Shown here one piece after another: positions 8,721 to 18,027 of a stretch of DNA of 64,000 nt; position 1 is the stretch's first letter; each line of letters begins with the position of its first letter. The DNA lies in the NCBI GenBank assembly GCA_020636325.1, contig JACJYC010000017.1, positions 1 to 64,000 on the forward strand. The letters run 5' to 3'. The position numbers and the translations under genes are program-made. The notes under the pieces were generated by a model that searched no databases, was not told where the DNA came from, and saw only the letters and a list, made by a program, of their open reading frames with translations. This DNA comes from Lewinellaceae bacterium (GTDB lineage Bacteria > Bacteroidota > Bacteroidia > Chitinophagales > Saprospiraceae).

Positions 8721-9738
8721 GCGGCACGGCGGCACCTGGACGACCTTGCTGGTCCTGGTCATGGTAGCGGCCCTGTTCTCCATCCGCTACGGCGCCGTCA
8801 ACATCAGCATCGGGGAAATGGTGTCCGGGTTGAACAAGTATTTCACCCATCCGGAATCCATGAGCCTCAACGAGCGGATCTTTATGGACATCCGGCTGCC
8901 GCGGGCCCTGCTTTGCCTGGTGGTGGGCGCCAGCCTGGCGGTAGGCGGAGCATTGATGCAGGCCCTGTTCCGCAATCCGATCGTAGAGCCCGGCCTGGTC
9001 GGCACGTCCAGCGGCGCAGCCTTCGGGTCGGCCTTGTACTTCGTTTTGGGCGCTACCTTCAAATTCAACGCAGGCGAATGGACGCTGCCCATTGCCGCCT
9101 GTGCGGGCGCTGTTTTTTCGACCTTCCTGGTTTTTGTCCTGTCCCAGTCCAGGGATACCGGCAAAAGCTCCATTGTGAGCCTGCTGCTCACGGGGATTGC
9201 CATCAATGCGCTGTTCATGAGCGGGGTGGGTTTTCTTTCCTACATCGCACGGGATCCGCAGGCGCGATCCATCACCTTCTGGGGCTTGGGCACCTTGTCG
9301 GGCGCCAACTGGCATTCCGTGATCATCGTCGGGATCTCCACGGTGGTTTGCCTGATCATTGCCTTGCGCTATTCGAAGCAGCTCAACGCCCTGATGATCG
9401 GCGAGGAAGAGGCCCAATTCCTGGGGGTGCGCATCAAGCGGCTCAAATTCAACGTACTGCTGGTGAATGTGGTGATGATCGCGGTGGCTACGGCCTTTGT
9501 CGGCATCATCAGCTTTGTGGGATTGATCGTGCCGCATTTCATCCGCATGCTCAACGGGTCGGACAACCGGTTGCTGATCCGGCACAGCGCCCTGCTCGGC
9601 GCCATCCTGCTGAGCGCCGCCGATTTCACGGCGAGGATGCTCTTGCGACCGGCTGAATTGCCGATCGGCATCGTGACCTCGGCGGTCGGGGTGCCGGTTT
9701 TCATCATCCTGTTACGCCGTAAAAATTACTTTTTCTGA
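8707..9738 (+). CDS. hmuU: FecCD-family ABC permease (HmuU-like)
   Basis: A protein of 343 residues with about ten hydrophobic segments, the usual length for FecCD/BtuC permeases. It contains the family motifs RLPRALLCLVVGASLAVGGA and NPIVEPGLVGTSSGAA near the N-terminus and the cytoplasmic coupling region with GLGTLSGANW. It forms the inner-membrane channel of the importer. It overlaps hmuT by 14 bases and precedes the ATPase gene by two bases. Confidence 0.88.
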   Translation: MQSNKRHGGTWTTLLVLVMVAALFSIRYGAVNISIGEMVSGLNKYFTHPESMSLNERIFMDIRLPRALLCLVVGASLAVGGALMQALFRNPIVEPGLVGTSSGAAFGSALYFVLGATFKFNAGEWTLPIAACAGAVFSTFLVFVLSQSRDTGKSSIVSLLLTGIAINALFMSGVGFLSYIARDPQARSITFWGLGTLSGANWHSVIIVGISTVVCLIIALRYSKQLNALMIGEEEAQFLGVRIKRLKFNVLLVNVVMIAVATAFVGIISFVGLIVPHFIRMLNGSDNRLLIRHSALLGAILLSAADFTARMLLRPAELPIGIVTSAVGVPVFIILLRRKNYFF

Positions 9739-9740
9739 CC

Positions 9741-10517
9741 ATGCTGACGGCTCAACACATCACCTACCAGGTCGGCGGCGGCAAAAAGCTGCTGGACGAC
9801 GTTTCGGTGGCCTTTCGCCCCGGCGACCTGAACCTGATCATCGGACCGAACGGGGCGGGCAAATCCACCCTGGTCAAGGTCCTCTGCCACCAGCTCCTGC
9901 CGCAGAAGGGGTCGGTATTTTACGGCGACCGGAATGCGGCCGATATCCCGATCGGGGAGCTGGCGCAATTCCGGTCGGTATTGTCACAGAATGTCGAGTT
10001 GGCCTTTCCGCTTTCCGCGGAAGAAGTGGTCATGATGGGGCGTTACCCCCATTTCAATGCCAGGCCTGCGGAAAAGGACCGGGCCGCCTGCGAAGCAGCC
10101 ATGCAATTCTTCGACGTCGTGCCGCTGGCCGACCGAAACTACCTGACGCTGAGCGGCGGTGAGCAGCAACGCATCCATTTTGCCCGCGTCATGGCCCAGA
10201 TCTGGTATCCGGCCGGGGAGGGTTGCCGCTACATCCTGCTCGACGAACCGCTGACCTTTCTGGACATTCATTACCAGTTCGACTTCATGCACAAAATACT
10301 GGAATTGCTCCGGGAAAAGGACCTGGTGGCGGTGGGCGTCGTGCACGACCTGAACCTGGCCGCCAAGTTCGCCGACCGGATCACCTTGCTCCACCAAGGC
10401 AGGGTGCTCGCCGACGGCAGTCCGGAAACCGTCCTGACGACCGAAAACATCCGGACCGCTTACCGGTTGGAGCCGGTCATACACCGGGAAGGCGGAGAAT
10501 TGAGGTTATTTTTTTGA
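9741..10517 (+). CDS. hmuV: HmuV-like haem ABC transporter ATPase
   Basis: An ABC ATPase of 258 residues with Walker A GPNGAGKST at 35-43, signature LSGGEQQR at 137-144 and Walker B ILLDEP at 165-170 followed by LTFLDIHYQ, which is typical of HmuV. The switch His lies in VGVVHDLN. It energises the permease encoded immediately upstream. Together, 5256-10517 gives a full outer-membrane-to-cytoplasm import route apart from TonB/ExbBD, which are not in the window. Confidence 0.9.
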   Translation: MLTAQHITYQVGGGKKLLDDVSVAFRPGDLNLIIGPNGAGKSTLVKVLCHQLLPQKGSVFYGDRNAADIPIGELAQFRSVLSQNVELAFPLSAEEVVMMGRYPHFNARPAEKDRAACEAAMQFFDVVPLADRNYLTLSGGEQQRIHFARVMAQIWYPAGEGCRYILLDEPLTFLDIHYQFDFMHKILELLREKDLVAVGVVHDLNLAAKFADRITLLHQGRVLADGSPETVLTTENIRTAYRLEPVIHREGGELRLFF

Positions 10518-10534
10518 ATATAATCGGAATTGAA

Positions 10535-11167
10535 ATGAGCGTTATCGACCAACTGGCATCCGCTTTTGGCCGAAGGGATGAAAAACCCAATCTGGACCTG
10601 GCTGCGAAAATCGCCGAAAGCGAGGATTTGAAAGCCGTGGAAGAGCTGGTTGCCAACCTGCAAAACCGGAACAAGGATATTCAAAGCGACTGCATCAAGG
10701 TGTTGTATGAGATCGGCGCTGTAAAACCCAGGTTGATCGAAAGCCACCTCCAGGCCTTTCTAACCTTGCTGGAAAGCAGCAACAACCGGCTTCAATGGGG
10801 CGCTATGACGGCGCTGGACTGCATTGCGGGGGTCAACCCGGAGGCTGTTTACGCTGAATTGCCCCGGCTGGCCGCGGCAGCTGACAGGGGGTCGGTCATC
10901 ACCCGTGACCATTACGTCGGCATCCTGATCAGGTTTTGCGTGATCGGGGCCTTTAGCGAGTCTGCATTTGCGCTGCTCAACGAGCAACTGATGGGTTGTC
11001 CGGAGAACCAATTGCCGATGTACGCCGAAAACGCGTTGCCGGTGATCAGCGGCGATTTTGCGGCCTTGTTCCGGGAAACCCTGACAAGCCGGTTGGACGA
11101 TTTTGAAAAGGCCAGCAAGCGGGCCCGGGTCGAGAAGGTTTTGAAAAAACTGGCCGCACGGCTTTGA
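10535..11167 (+). CDS. HEAT-repeat-like cytosolic protein
   Basis: An all-helical protein of 210 residues starting at MSVIDQLASAFGR, 17 bases after hmuV; the longer frame from 10223 lies inside hmuV and is rejected. Repeated helix pairs such as LKAVEELVANLQNRNKDIQSDCIKV (split here for length) and NRLQWGAMTALDCIAGV are HEAT/PBS-lyase-like scaffolds. It is probably cotranscribed with the haem genes. No catalytic motif is visible and the partner is unknown. Confidence 0.7.
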   Translation: MSVIDQLASAFGRRDEKPNLDLAAKIAESEDLKAVEELVANLQNRNKDIQSDCIKVLYEIGAVKPRLIESHLQAFLTLLESSNNRLQWGAMTALDCIAGVNPEAVYAELPRLAAAADRGSVITRDHYVGILIRFCVIGAFSESAFALLNEQLMGCPENQLPMYAENALPVISGDFAALFRETLTSRLDDFEKASKRARVEKVLKKLAARL

Positions 11168-11214
11168 GGTTCGCCGGGAATCCGCACCTTTGCAGTTGAA
11201 ATCAACGCAACCGC

Positions 11215-12051
11215 ATGTTATCAATCGGCGAATACCAGACCTTGACCATCAACCGGGAGGCGCAGCAGGGGTTTTACCTCAAGGATGAATCCGGCGCGGA
11301 AGTGCTCCTGCCGCGGACCTATATCACACCGGACATGCATCCCGGCGACCCCATAGAAGTATTCGTCTATTGCGATTCGGAAGACAAGGAGGTGGCCACC
11401 ACCCTCAAGCCCGCCCTCACTGTGGGGCAATTCGCCTATTTGAGGATAACGGATGTCAACGAGTTCGGCGCTTTCGCCGATTGGGGTGTACCCAAGGAGC
11501 TGTTCATCCCGTTCCGCAACCAGGGCACCCGCCTGGTCAAGGGCCGCAGCTATGTGGTCACGATGTACGTCGACGAGTTCTCCAACCGCCTGGTGGGTAC
11601 GACCAAACTGAAGCCCTTCCTGCGCCACGAACTGGATGCAAGCCTGGAAAAAGGCCGGGAAGTGGACCTGCTGGTGTACGCCCGCACGGATCTCGGCTAC
11701 AAGGTCATCATCAACCAAACCTACGCCGGACTGGTATACGACAACGAGGTGGTGGAGCCGCTCCACCCCGGGCAACAGCTCAAAGGCTATATCAAACCCG
11801 CCCGCGAAGACGGCAAGATCGACGTCAGCCTCCACCCCGTAGGCCACCAGAGCATCGAACCCAATGCCCGCAAGATCCTGGAAAAGCTGGAAAACAGCGG
11901 CGGCTTTCTGCCCTTCACCGACAAAAGCGATCCCGACCTGATCTGGGAAACATTCGGCATCAGCAAGAAGCTGTTCAAAAAGGCATTGGGGGCGTTGTAC
12001 CGGCAGCGGCTGGTGGATTTGCGGGAGGATGGGATATATGGTGGACGGTAG
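11215..12051 (+). CDS. cvfB: CvfB-like S1 RNA-binding protein
   Basis: A protein of 278 residues with the CvfB/YitL layout: three S1-type OB folds in the first 210 residues (LLPRTYITPDMHPGDPIEVF; TVGQFAYLRITDVNEFGAF, a canonical S1 strand pattern; GREVDLLVYARTDLGYKVII) and a C-terminal winged-helix domain (SDPDLIWETFGISKKLFKKA). Family members bind RNA in the cytoplasm and influence expression after transcription. The length fits the family. It may be transcribed alone or with the upstream HEAT gene (47-base gap). Confidence 0.82.
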   Translation: MLSIGEYQTLTINREAQQGFYLKDESGAEVLLPRTYITPDMHPGDPIEVFVYCDSEDKEVATTLKPALTVGQFAYLRITDVNEFGAFADWGVPKELFIPFRNQGTRLVKGRSYVVTMYVDEFSNRLVGTTKLKPFLRHELDASLEKGREVDLLVYARTDLGYKVIINQTYAGLVYDNEVVEPLHPGQQLKGYIKPAREDGKIDVSLHPVGHQSIEPNARKILEKLENSGGFLPFTDKSDPDLIWETFGISKKLFKKALGALYRQRLVDLREDGIYGGR

Positions 12052-12057
12052 ACGGTA

Positions 12058-12083
12058 TCCGACTTCGCCGAGGCTTCGTCGGA
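12058..12083. repeat. REP-like GC palindrome
   Basis: TCCGAC (12058-12063) pairs with GTCGGA (12078-12083) around CTTCGCCGAGGCTTC. It belongs to a dispersed family of small GC palindromes also seen near 25.55, 30.72 and 40.2 kb. Confidence 0.5.
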
Positions 12084-12218
12084 CGGGGACGGGATGTTGA
12101 ATATTTCACCTCGCGTTTACATTCTTTTACAATTGATACGGCGCTAAAAAAGTCTCACATCGTACTTTCGTACAAACAATCAACCGTTACAACGGAAAAT
12201 CTTTCGACTCTTTTCATC

Positions 12219-12254
12219 AGGATTAAAAAGATGATTCTCTCTCTTTTTAATCCT
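12219..12254. terminator. Probable bidirectional terminator between convergent genes
   Basis: AGGATTAAAAAG (12219-12230) is exactly complementary to CTTTTTAATCCT (12243-12254) with a 12-base loop. It sits between the cvfB-like gene (+) and the end of the six-gene minus-strand operon (12296), so it probably ends transcription from both sides. Confidence 0.65.
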
Positions 12255-12295
12255 TTGGAAAAGCACCACCCGTCTTGATTTATTTTTCACCTGCA

Positions 12296-13876
12296 TCAGG
12301 GCATAAAGTACCGGCCTGGGGCCAGTATGCCGTCGGGGTCAAGGGCCTTTTTGATCCTTTCATGGAGGTCGCCGGATCTCAATAATTTATCCGCATCTCC
12401 CATGTTCAGGATGTCGAGTCGCTGATGGGAATACCCCGATTGGTGGAGATAGTCGAAGATCTCGCGATGGCATAACAAGGCCTTTTCATCCTCGCCTGCC
12501 GCTTCGCGGTCAAAGATCAACTGCTGGAAGATGCGGACGTACCGGTTGTTCCACAGGAGAATGGCTATGACCGGTTCAAAGCCGCGGCCAAATATGATCC
12601 GCTCCAATTCACGGATCACCTCCGCTACCGTATCGCCGTCAAAAGGAACTGCAAAAGCGTGCCATAACAAGCCGCAGGACTGCTGATCCGGATTGATTTC
12701 GGCCGGCAAAGGCGTCTTCTTTCGCCAATACACGCTCCGGATATGCCTGTCTTCGACCCAACCCAGGAGCGGATTATTCTCCCATTTTTGAAACAGGGCT
12801 TCAAGGCTGTATTTCGTGTTTCGGAGCAACGGCCTCAACCGGGCCAGTCGCTTCATCTTATCGCTGGAGAGGACGGACCAAAAGCCCTTTCGGGCAATAT
12901 GGCCTTTCAATGACCGGAATAACGCGCTGGCAGTCAATCCGGCCATTTGAGGGTGATCCTTATAAATCCCTCCGAAGGCGTACCAACTGCGATAGCGATT
13001 GGAAATCGCCCGGATGGCGGACCGTTCAAGCGGCGGATCGGGTTGGATCGACCAGGGATACTGAATGGAATTGGTCAATTGTTTGTAGTCGTTCCAGAAA
13101 GTGACCGGCGCGTCCATCAGCCTGCGGTCGTAAAGGTCTTTTAGTATATCCAGGACATTGCCTAGCGGATGGGAAGCCTCCAGGTCGAATTGGAACGAAA
13201 TGAAAAAATCGGGTTTGCGGCAAAGCCAGAAGGTCATTTTTGTGACCACGCCAAGATTTGACTGGAAAAATAGCGGTTGGAAATCCGGGCCCGGACCGGT
13301 TCCGCATAGATCCTCCAGTTTGGAATACCGGACATTCCCCATGCCCAAACTGACCGTTTGCCCGTCAGCAAGGATTACTTCTGCCGAACAGACATAAGCT
13401 GCCCGTTCGGCATACGGCCCTGCACCGTCGCCGCGTTCCAATGCGTTGCCGATCAGGCTGGAATCCGGATGACCTCCGATCGCGTTGAGGAAATGCCGGT
13501 CTCCCTGTTCGCGCAGAAAATGACAAACCTGGCGAAAGGTCACTCCGGGTTCGCAACGGATGGTTCCGAATTTCGGGTCGTAGGAGATGATCCTGTTCAG
13601 GTCGCTCAGATCCAGGAGGATCTCTACGTCGGCATTGGGGACGCGGGAGCCGAAGCCCCAGTTTTTACCCGTGCTGATGACGTAAAGCGCGTACCCTTTT
13701 TCCCTGCAATAGGCAAGCAATTGACGGATATCGGCGGTCGATCCGGCCCTTACGACGGCTTGACTCCGGGTCCGGGTCGGGAAGGTGGCCCTGTTCACGG
13801 TGTCCAGGTACCCGGCATCCGCATATACCTTGCTGTCTTTCAAAAGGCCCTGCAGGTCGGTAAAATCGGCTTCCAT
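12296..13876 (-). CDS. VAO/PCMH-type FAD oxidoreductase in the lectin-Cys operon
   Basis: A cytosolic flavoprotein of 526 residues, no signal peptide. Residues 30-230 are an FAD_binding_4 (PCMH) domain: STGKNWGFGSRVP, then EPGVTFRQVCHFL, then NALERGDGAGPYAERAAYV and FQSNLGVVTKMTFWL. These match the vanillyl-alcohol oxidase / 4-cresol dehydrogenase branch. The rest is the FAD-oxidase C-terminal cap, ending HERIKKALDPDGILAPGRYF. The family oxidises phenolic or alcohol substrates with electron transfer through FAD. This is the last gene of a six-gene operon, 5 bases after the glycosyltransferase, so its substrate is probably the modified peptide or a sugar, though that is inference. The predicted core has no Tyr, which argues against phenol oxidation on the peptide itself. 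Confidence 0.82.
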   Translation of the reverse strand: MEADFTDLQGLLKDSKVYADAGYLDTVNRATFPTRTRSQAVVRAGSTADIRQLLAYCREKGYALYVISTGKNWGFGSRVPNADVEILLDLSDLNRIISYDPKFGTIRCEPGVTFRQVCHFLREQGDRHFLNAIGGHPDSSLIGNALERGDGAGPYAERAAYVCSAEVILADGQTVSLGMGNVRYSKLEDLCGTGPGPDFQPLFFQSNLGVVTKMTFWLCRKPDFFISFQFDLEASHPLGNVLDILKDLYDRRLMDAPVTFWNDYKQLTNSIQYPWSIQPDPPLERSAIRAISNRYRSWYAFGGIYKDHPQMAGLTASALFRSLKGHIARKGFWSVLSSDKMKRLARLRPLLRNTKYSLEALFQKWENNPLLGWVEDRHIRSVYWRKKTPLPAEINPDQQSCGLLWHAFAVPFDGDTVAEVIRELERIIFGRGFEPVIAILLWNNRYVRIFQQLIFDREAAGEDEKALLCHREIFDYLHQSGYSHQRLDILNMGDADKLLRSGDLHERIKKALDPDGILAPGRYFMP

Positions 13877-13881
13877 GCAAA

Positions 13882-15027
13882 TTAGCTTCCGGGTAAAATG
13901 GAATAAACGAAGTCATCTGTGTAGCTGAGAAATCGCTCCTTATATTCTGCCGTATTCAAGTCCGGCTTTTCGGTTGCCCATTTCTGCAAACAGCTCTGTA
14001 TAATTTGGGGTTGGATTTCGCTGCTGTCAAAAATCCCGGCCGCCAGTTTTCTGGCGACAAATTTTTTGCAAAGCTCGCGGGCATCCGCCGAATGCGGGAT
14101 GCAAAGGATCGGTTTACCATGGATAACCGCTGAAATCATGCTCGTGGTCTGACCGGAACTGATCACGGCGCCAATTTCCGATGATATGGCCCCCAGCGGG
14201 ATGAACGGAGCGGCGAAACAATTGGCCGGCAGCGGCATGCTGCCGTAAAGATAATCCGCTCTGCCCGTATCCATGACAAACCCGGCGGGCAGCGGCGCCA
14301 ACGCAGCGATCAATTTTTCCCATAGCGGCGCATCCTCAAAAAGCCGCCCGATCTGGACATAAACATTGGGACGGCCGACGGACCTGTTCCGTTCCAAAAA
14401 GTGGTCGAGCCCGATGCTGCGAAAAGCCGGCTCCCAGTAAAAACTGCCGATGAACCGGACCTGGGGCGGCAATTTCATTTCGTCGTGCAATTCCGGGATG
14501 CTCCGCAGCAAATAAACGGACCCGATCAACGGCGAATCTTCCGGCGAGCAGGCGATAGGCGGTAATCCGACGGCCGCTCGGTAGGCATTGTAATAGTCGG
14601 TTATGCTCTTTAACCGCCACAATTTAGCTTCCCCCGTTTCCTGAATGCCGGGATACAAATATTCCGAAAAACCGATATTGATATGGGGGATCCCGCGTTC
14701 TTCCGCCAGGATAAAGCTGGCAAGGGTCAGCGGGTTGGAAACGATGAAATCGGGCCGGAATGCTTCGGCAATCTGTCGCAGCACGCTGACTTCGGCCGGA
14801 GCCGATTCGCTTTGAAACCAGGACGCGGGATGGAGAAAAGGGCTGCCGTCATTGCGAACCGGCACCGCAGGCATCCCGTACTGCTGGAGCGTCAATTGAA
14901 AATCGGCGGTGGCTGCAAACAAGACCTGATGGCCGCGCTGTTGAAGGATAAGGGCCAGCCGGATGGCGGGAAACAGGTAGCCCGGGCTGGCCATGGGAAT
15001 GATAAGATATCTGGCAGGCGCAACCAT
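13882..15027 (-). CDS. GT1/MGT-type glycosyltransferase in the lectin-Cys operon
   Basis: A GT-B fold enzyme of 381 residues. The N-terminal Rossmann half begins YLIIPMASPGYLFPAIRLA, resembling the GHxxP start of UGT/MGT enzymes, followed by FRPDFIVSNPLTLASFILA. The C-terminal donor half has ISSGQTTSMISAVIHGKPI then IPHSADARELCKKFVARKLA, matching the UGT donor loop but with SSG in place of the usual HGG. The family transfers sugar from a nucleotide donor to a small-molecule or peptide acceptor. It lies 10 bases after the TPR gene and 5 before the flavoprotein gene. In this operon a plausible acceptor is Ser/Thr in the Cys-rich tail, but that is inference. Confidence 0.8.
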   Translation of the reverse strand: MVAPARYLIIPMASPGYLFPAIRLALILQQRGHQVLFAATADFQLTLQQYGMPAVPVRNDGSPFLHPASWFQSESAPAEVSVLRQIAEAFRPDFIVSNPLTLASFILAEERGIPHINIGFSEYLYPGIQETGEAKLWRLKSITDYYNAYRAAVGLPPIACSPEDSPLIGSVYLLRSIPELHDEMKLPPQVRFIGSFYWEPAFRSIGLDHFLERNRSVGRPNVYVQIGRLFEDAPLWEKLIAALAPLPAGFVMDTGRADYLYGSMPLPANCFAAPFIPLGAISSEIGAVISSGQTTSMISAVIHGKPILCIPHSADARELCKKFVARKLAAGIFDSSEIQPQIIQSCLQKWATEKPDLNTAEYKERFLSYTDDFVYSILPGS

Positions 15028-15037
15028 GCAACCAAGT

Positions 15038-16510
15038 TTAATTTGCGGTATTTGCCGGAACCTGACTGCGGTTGCCGTTCAGCTGGCGCCAGGCTTCCGC
15101 CTTGTAAAAATTCTCCCTGGCCGCTTCAAACAGATCCAGTTGATACAGGAATTTCCCGAGACTGATAAAGGATTGCGCTCCGGGGTTGGTTTCCGCTTCA
15201 TTGATCAGACGGATCACCTCCCTGGCGATTCCCAGGTTGGAAGTTGAGATCTGGCGGTTGATCGAATAGGCGATATTGCAGCATTTGACCGCTTCCACAA
15301 ATTGGCCGAGTTTAAGGTAGGTTCCCCCGAGGTTATTGTGAGCTTCCGCATTGAGGGGGTCCAGGTCAACCGCTTTGAGCAAATCCGCATTGGCCCGGCC
15401 GTAATCGTGATCCTGAAAATAGTATATGCCCCGCTGATGGAAAAGATCGGCGGCAGGTTTTTCGGCAATCTGTCTTGAAAGATCCTCGATCAATTCCCGG
15501 ATATTGCCGGGAGGGTACCCCCAGTTCCAGACCAGGTTGGCAATCCGGGGGTTAAGCGCCCTGGCTTTCAGTACCAGTTCTATGCCCTCTGCGTACTTTC
15601 CGCGATACATCATGCAAAAACCCAGGCCGTTGATGGCGTCGGGGTTCTCCGGATCGTAGTCCACAGCGTTCTCAAAAGAACGGTGAGCCGCCTCAAACCG
15701 CTGGAGTTGAATATTTTTCAGGCCTTCCGCAACATAATAATTATACGTCCGCAGGTTGAACGTGGCATTTTCACGCCTGTCGAGCCGGAAGACATACATC
15801 TTTTGTTTTCCGGATGCCTCCAGGCTTCTCAACATAGCGTAATCGCCGAAATTGAACGGCGTTCCGGAAATCAATTCCACAATCTCCGGCCATGGACCCT
15901 CCCCGGCCAAAAAATCTTCGGGCGAAACATTGGCGGCATAGGTTTTCCTGTTGGGAACCAGACCTTTCCGCGTCAAATGGTGAACAACCAGGAAAGGCGG
16001 ATCCGATCGATCATGACCGACCCGGTCAAACAGCTCATAGGCCTTGATCGTCAGCTGGTCCTGATCAACCGTAAAACCCAGGATGAAACAAAGGGAATGA
16101 TCGCCGGTGGAGCCGGGGAGCGCAGCGGCCTCAAATTGTCCGGGGAACATGAAATCAAGGAAGGCCCTGACCGTTTCCCAGGGTTCCAGCAGCAATACAT
16201 ACATTACGCCTTTCGGTTTCCCGGAAACCGGAAACTTTGCATACAGCATCCGTTCGGGGAATTGCAGGGTACAAGCCTTGAATGCCGATCTCACTTCGCC
16301 GGCAATTCCGAATTTATCGGCTGTTTCGAGCAAGCGGTCTTCCTGACCGACCCCACCCAATACGACCGCCAATTCTTGCGCATCCAATACCAATTCCACA
16401 TAATGCTCCAGCGCATCCGGAGACAGCAAACCAAAGAAAGGCTGCGGATCGATGCCGTAGAACCTGCTGAGCGCGCTTATTTCATCCCTGATTTTCTGCT
16501 GTGTCGTCAT
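15038..16510 (-). CDS. Unknown N-terminal domain fused to TPR repeats
   Basis: A protein of 490 residues starting at MTTQQKIRDEISALSRF; twelve extra codons upstream overlap the radical SAM gene and are rejected. Residues 1 to about 260 form a domain I cannot name, rich in alternating strands (MLYAKFPVSGKPKGVMYVLL; HSLCFILGFTVDQDQLTIKA; FLVVHHLTRKGLVPNRKTYA). The C-terminal half has at least five TPR units (RFEAAHRSFENAVDYDPENP; DYGRANADLLKAVDLDPLNA; LFEAARENFYKAEA). It lies between the maturase and the glycosyltransferase with 10-base gaps on both sides. TPRs suggest it docks the precursor or assembles the enzymes. The N-terminal domain could be a further modifying enzyme and deserves a structure-based search. 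Confidence 0.75.
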   Translation of the reverse strand: MTTQQKIRDEISALSRFYGIDPQPFFGLLSPDALEHYVELVLDAQELAVVLGGVGQEDRLLETADKFGIAGEVRSAFKACTLQFPERMLYAKFPVSGKPKGVMYVLLLEPWETVRAFLDFMFPGQFEAAALPGSTGDHSLCFILGFTVDQDQLTIKAYELFDRVGHDRSDPPFLVVHHLTRKGLVPNRKTYAANVSPEDFLAGEGPWPEIVELISGTPFNFGDYAMLRSLEASGKQKMYVFRLDRRENATFNLRTYNYYVAEGLKNIQLQRFEAAHRSFENAVDYDPENPDAINGLGFCMMYRGKYAEGIELVLKARALNPRIANLVWNWGYPPGNIRELIEDLSRQIAEKPAADLFHQRGIYYFQDHDYGRANADLLKAVDLDPLNAEAHNNLGGTYLKLGQFVEAVKCCNIAYSINRQISTSNLGIAREVIRLINEAETNPGAQSFISLGKFLYQLDLFEAARENFYKAEAWRQLNGNRSQVPANTAN

Positions 16511-16520
16511 TTTCCTGGTT

Positions 16521-18002
16521 TCAGACCGTGAATTCGGTGGGCACATACATCCGGCTGCCGCTTATCATGCTGTCCACGGTATGCATGACCGGCGTAAGTT
16601 CGTACGGATCGGTTTTGATCTCATCGGGGTCGTAATCGTCCCGGGAGATATATCCTTCCATTTCCGCCTTGAGGATCAGGCGTTCGTTGATCGAGAATTT
16701 CAGGCTTGGACAAGGGAGGATGGAATCACCGGCGGAATCGCCCACATAGACGAATTTGTGGGCGCAATAGCTGGAACAACTGGGCAGGAGTTTGCAGCTT
16801 TTGCAAATCTCATTCTTGAAAGGATCGAAATTCTCCCACAGCTGGTGATTGAAATTTTGCCTGCCCAGCAATTTATCCATATCATAAAGCGTACCCACCC
16901 TTTTGTCCGGGAAGGATACGGTATCCCAGCACTTGTGCACATCGCCGCTTGGAACGATAATGTAATCGTTGGGGCGCAATGCGGAACAGATCCCGAGGAA
17001 ACGCGGCGGATAGGGCATGCTGATCAGGCCTTTCCTGAAAGCATACCGGTTGAGGCGGGCTTCCAGTTCGCCGTAATCCATTTTTTTCATGGTCAGCTCC
17101 GAAACGCTGTGGCATCCCTGCGTATTGGTTTCCACGGGGCTGAAATACATCTTCAGGTTGCTTTTCCCGGCAAGGCCTCTTTCGGCGAGATCGTCGATCA
17201 GGTTCATGATCCCGTCCTTGTTCCTTTCATCGATATTCACCCTGATGCTGACAGCGATGGGCACCTCATCGATCCACTCCTTCAGGTTCTTCAGGATTTT
17301 CCAGTAGGTGCCCTTTTTGGAAGAAGAGAGGAGATGCCTTCTGGCGTCGTGGAATTCCTCCGAGCCGTCCAGGGTGATCTGTACGGAATGCAACCCCCTG
17401 TTAAAGAGCTCAATAGCCACCTCTTTGTTCAGCATAAACCCGTTGGTGACCATGGTGGCGTCGTACTCCTTATCATTTCTGATGCTGATATCGATGAGCC
17501 GGTCGGCCATATCGTAGAGCACTTTTTTGCGCATCAGCGGTTCGCCGCCATACCAGATCATTTGCAATTTCCGGATTCCGGGCTGCGTATCCAGCAACCG
17601 CTGATAGAGTCCGGCAACCCGGTCCTGCACTTCCGGCGACATCACTTCCAGCGGTTTGTCTTCACCCTGGAAGCAGTAGTCGCAGCCGAAATTGCAAGCC
17701 AGCGTCGGGCAAACGATCAGGTTGACCACCGTAGGATCGTAGCGGGCTCCATCGTACAGATTCTTGACGGTTTGGAGCTCGTTCGACTCCGCAGGCAGCA
17801 CAAAGCCCTGGCCCAGCAAATACTGGATCACCCTGTTGTTGAGCAAAACGTTAACATCCTGAAGGTTCGGGATATCGCCCAGCAGCGCCGCCTCCTGCTC
17901 TTCCAGCAGGCACAAAGCCCTGGATAAGGTATTGTACAGCAAAATTCTGCCGCGGCGAAGCTTCACCCGTAGATTAAAGCGGGATTCCTTATATACTGAC
18001 AT
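16521..18002 (-). CDS. Radical SAM/SPASM peptide maturase
   Basis: A protein of 493 residues. An N-terminal extension of about 90 residues (strands, then LEEQEAALLGDIPN and LLNNRVIQYLLGQGF) could be a precursor-recognition module. The radical SAM core has C103, C107 and C110 in LACNFGCDYCF for the SAM-binding 4Fe-4S cluster, followed by MIWYGGEPLM. A complete seven-Cys SPASM domain follows: C339 and C358, then C400, C403, C409 and C413 in CKSCKLLPSCSSYC, then C431. SPASM enzymes of this type install thioether or C-C crosslinks in ribosomal peptides. The gene starts 25 bases after the Cys-repeat protein, which is the obvious substrate candidate. The overall layout is like maturases of the CXXX-repeat and ranthipeptide/sactipeptide systems, but the substrate here is different. 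Confidence 0.9.
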   Translation of the reverse strand: MSVYKESRFNLRVKLRRGRILLYNTLSRALCLLEEQEAALLGDIPNLQDVNVLLNNRVIQYLLGQGFVLPAESNELQTVKNLYDGARYDPTVVNLIVCPTLACNFGCDYCFQGEDKPLEVMSPEVQDRVAGLYQRLLDTQPGIRKLQMIWYGGEPLMRKKVLYDMADRLIDISIRNDKEYDATMVTNGFMLNKEVAIELFNRGLHSVQITLDGSEEFHDARRHLLSSSKKGTYWKILKNLKEWIDEVPIAVSIRVNIDERNKDGIMNLIDDLAERGLAGKSNLKMYFSPVETNTQGCHSVSELTMKKMDYGELEARLNRYAFRKGLISMPYPPRFLGICSALRPNDYIIVPSGDVHKCWDTVSFPDKRVGTLYDMDKLLGRQNFNHQLWENFDPFKNEICKSCKLLPSCSSYCAHKFVYVGDSAGDSILPCPSLKFSINERLILKAEMEGYISRDDYDPDEIKTDPYELTPVMHTVDSMISGSRMYVPTEFTV

Positions 18003-18027
18003 GGTTCTGATTCCGGATTAAGCATAA

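Noticed and set aside
16581..17927. 448-codon plus-strand frame opposite the radical SAM maturase
   Set aside because: Antisense to a gene with all catalytic Cys motifs; no recognisable features.
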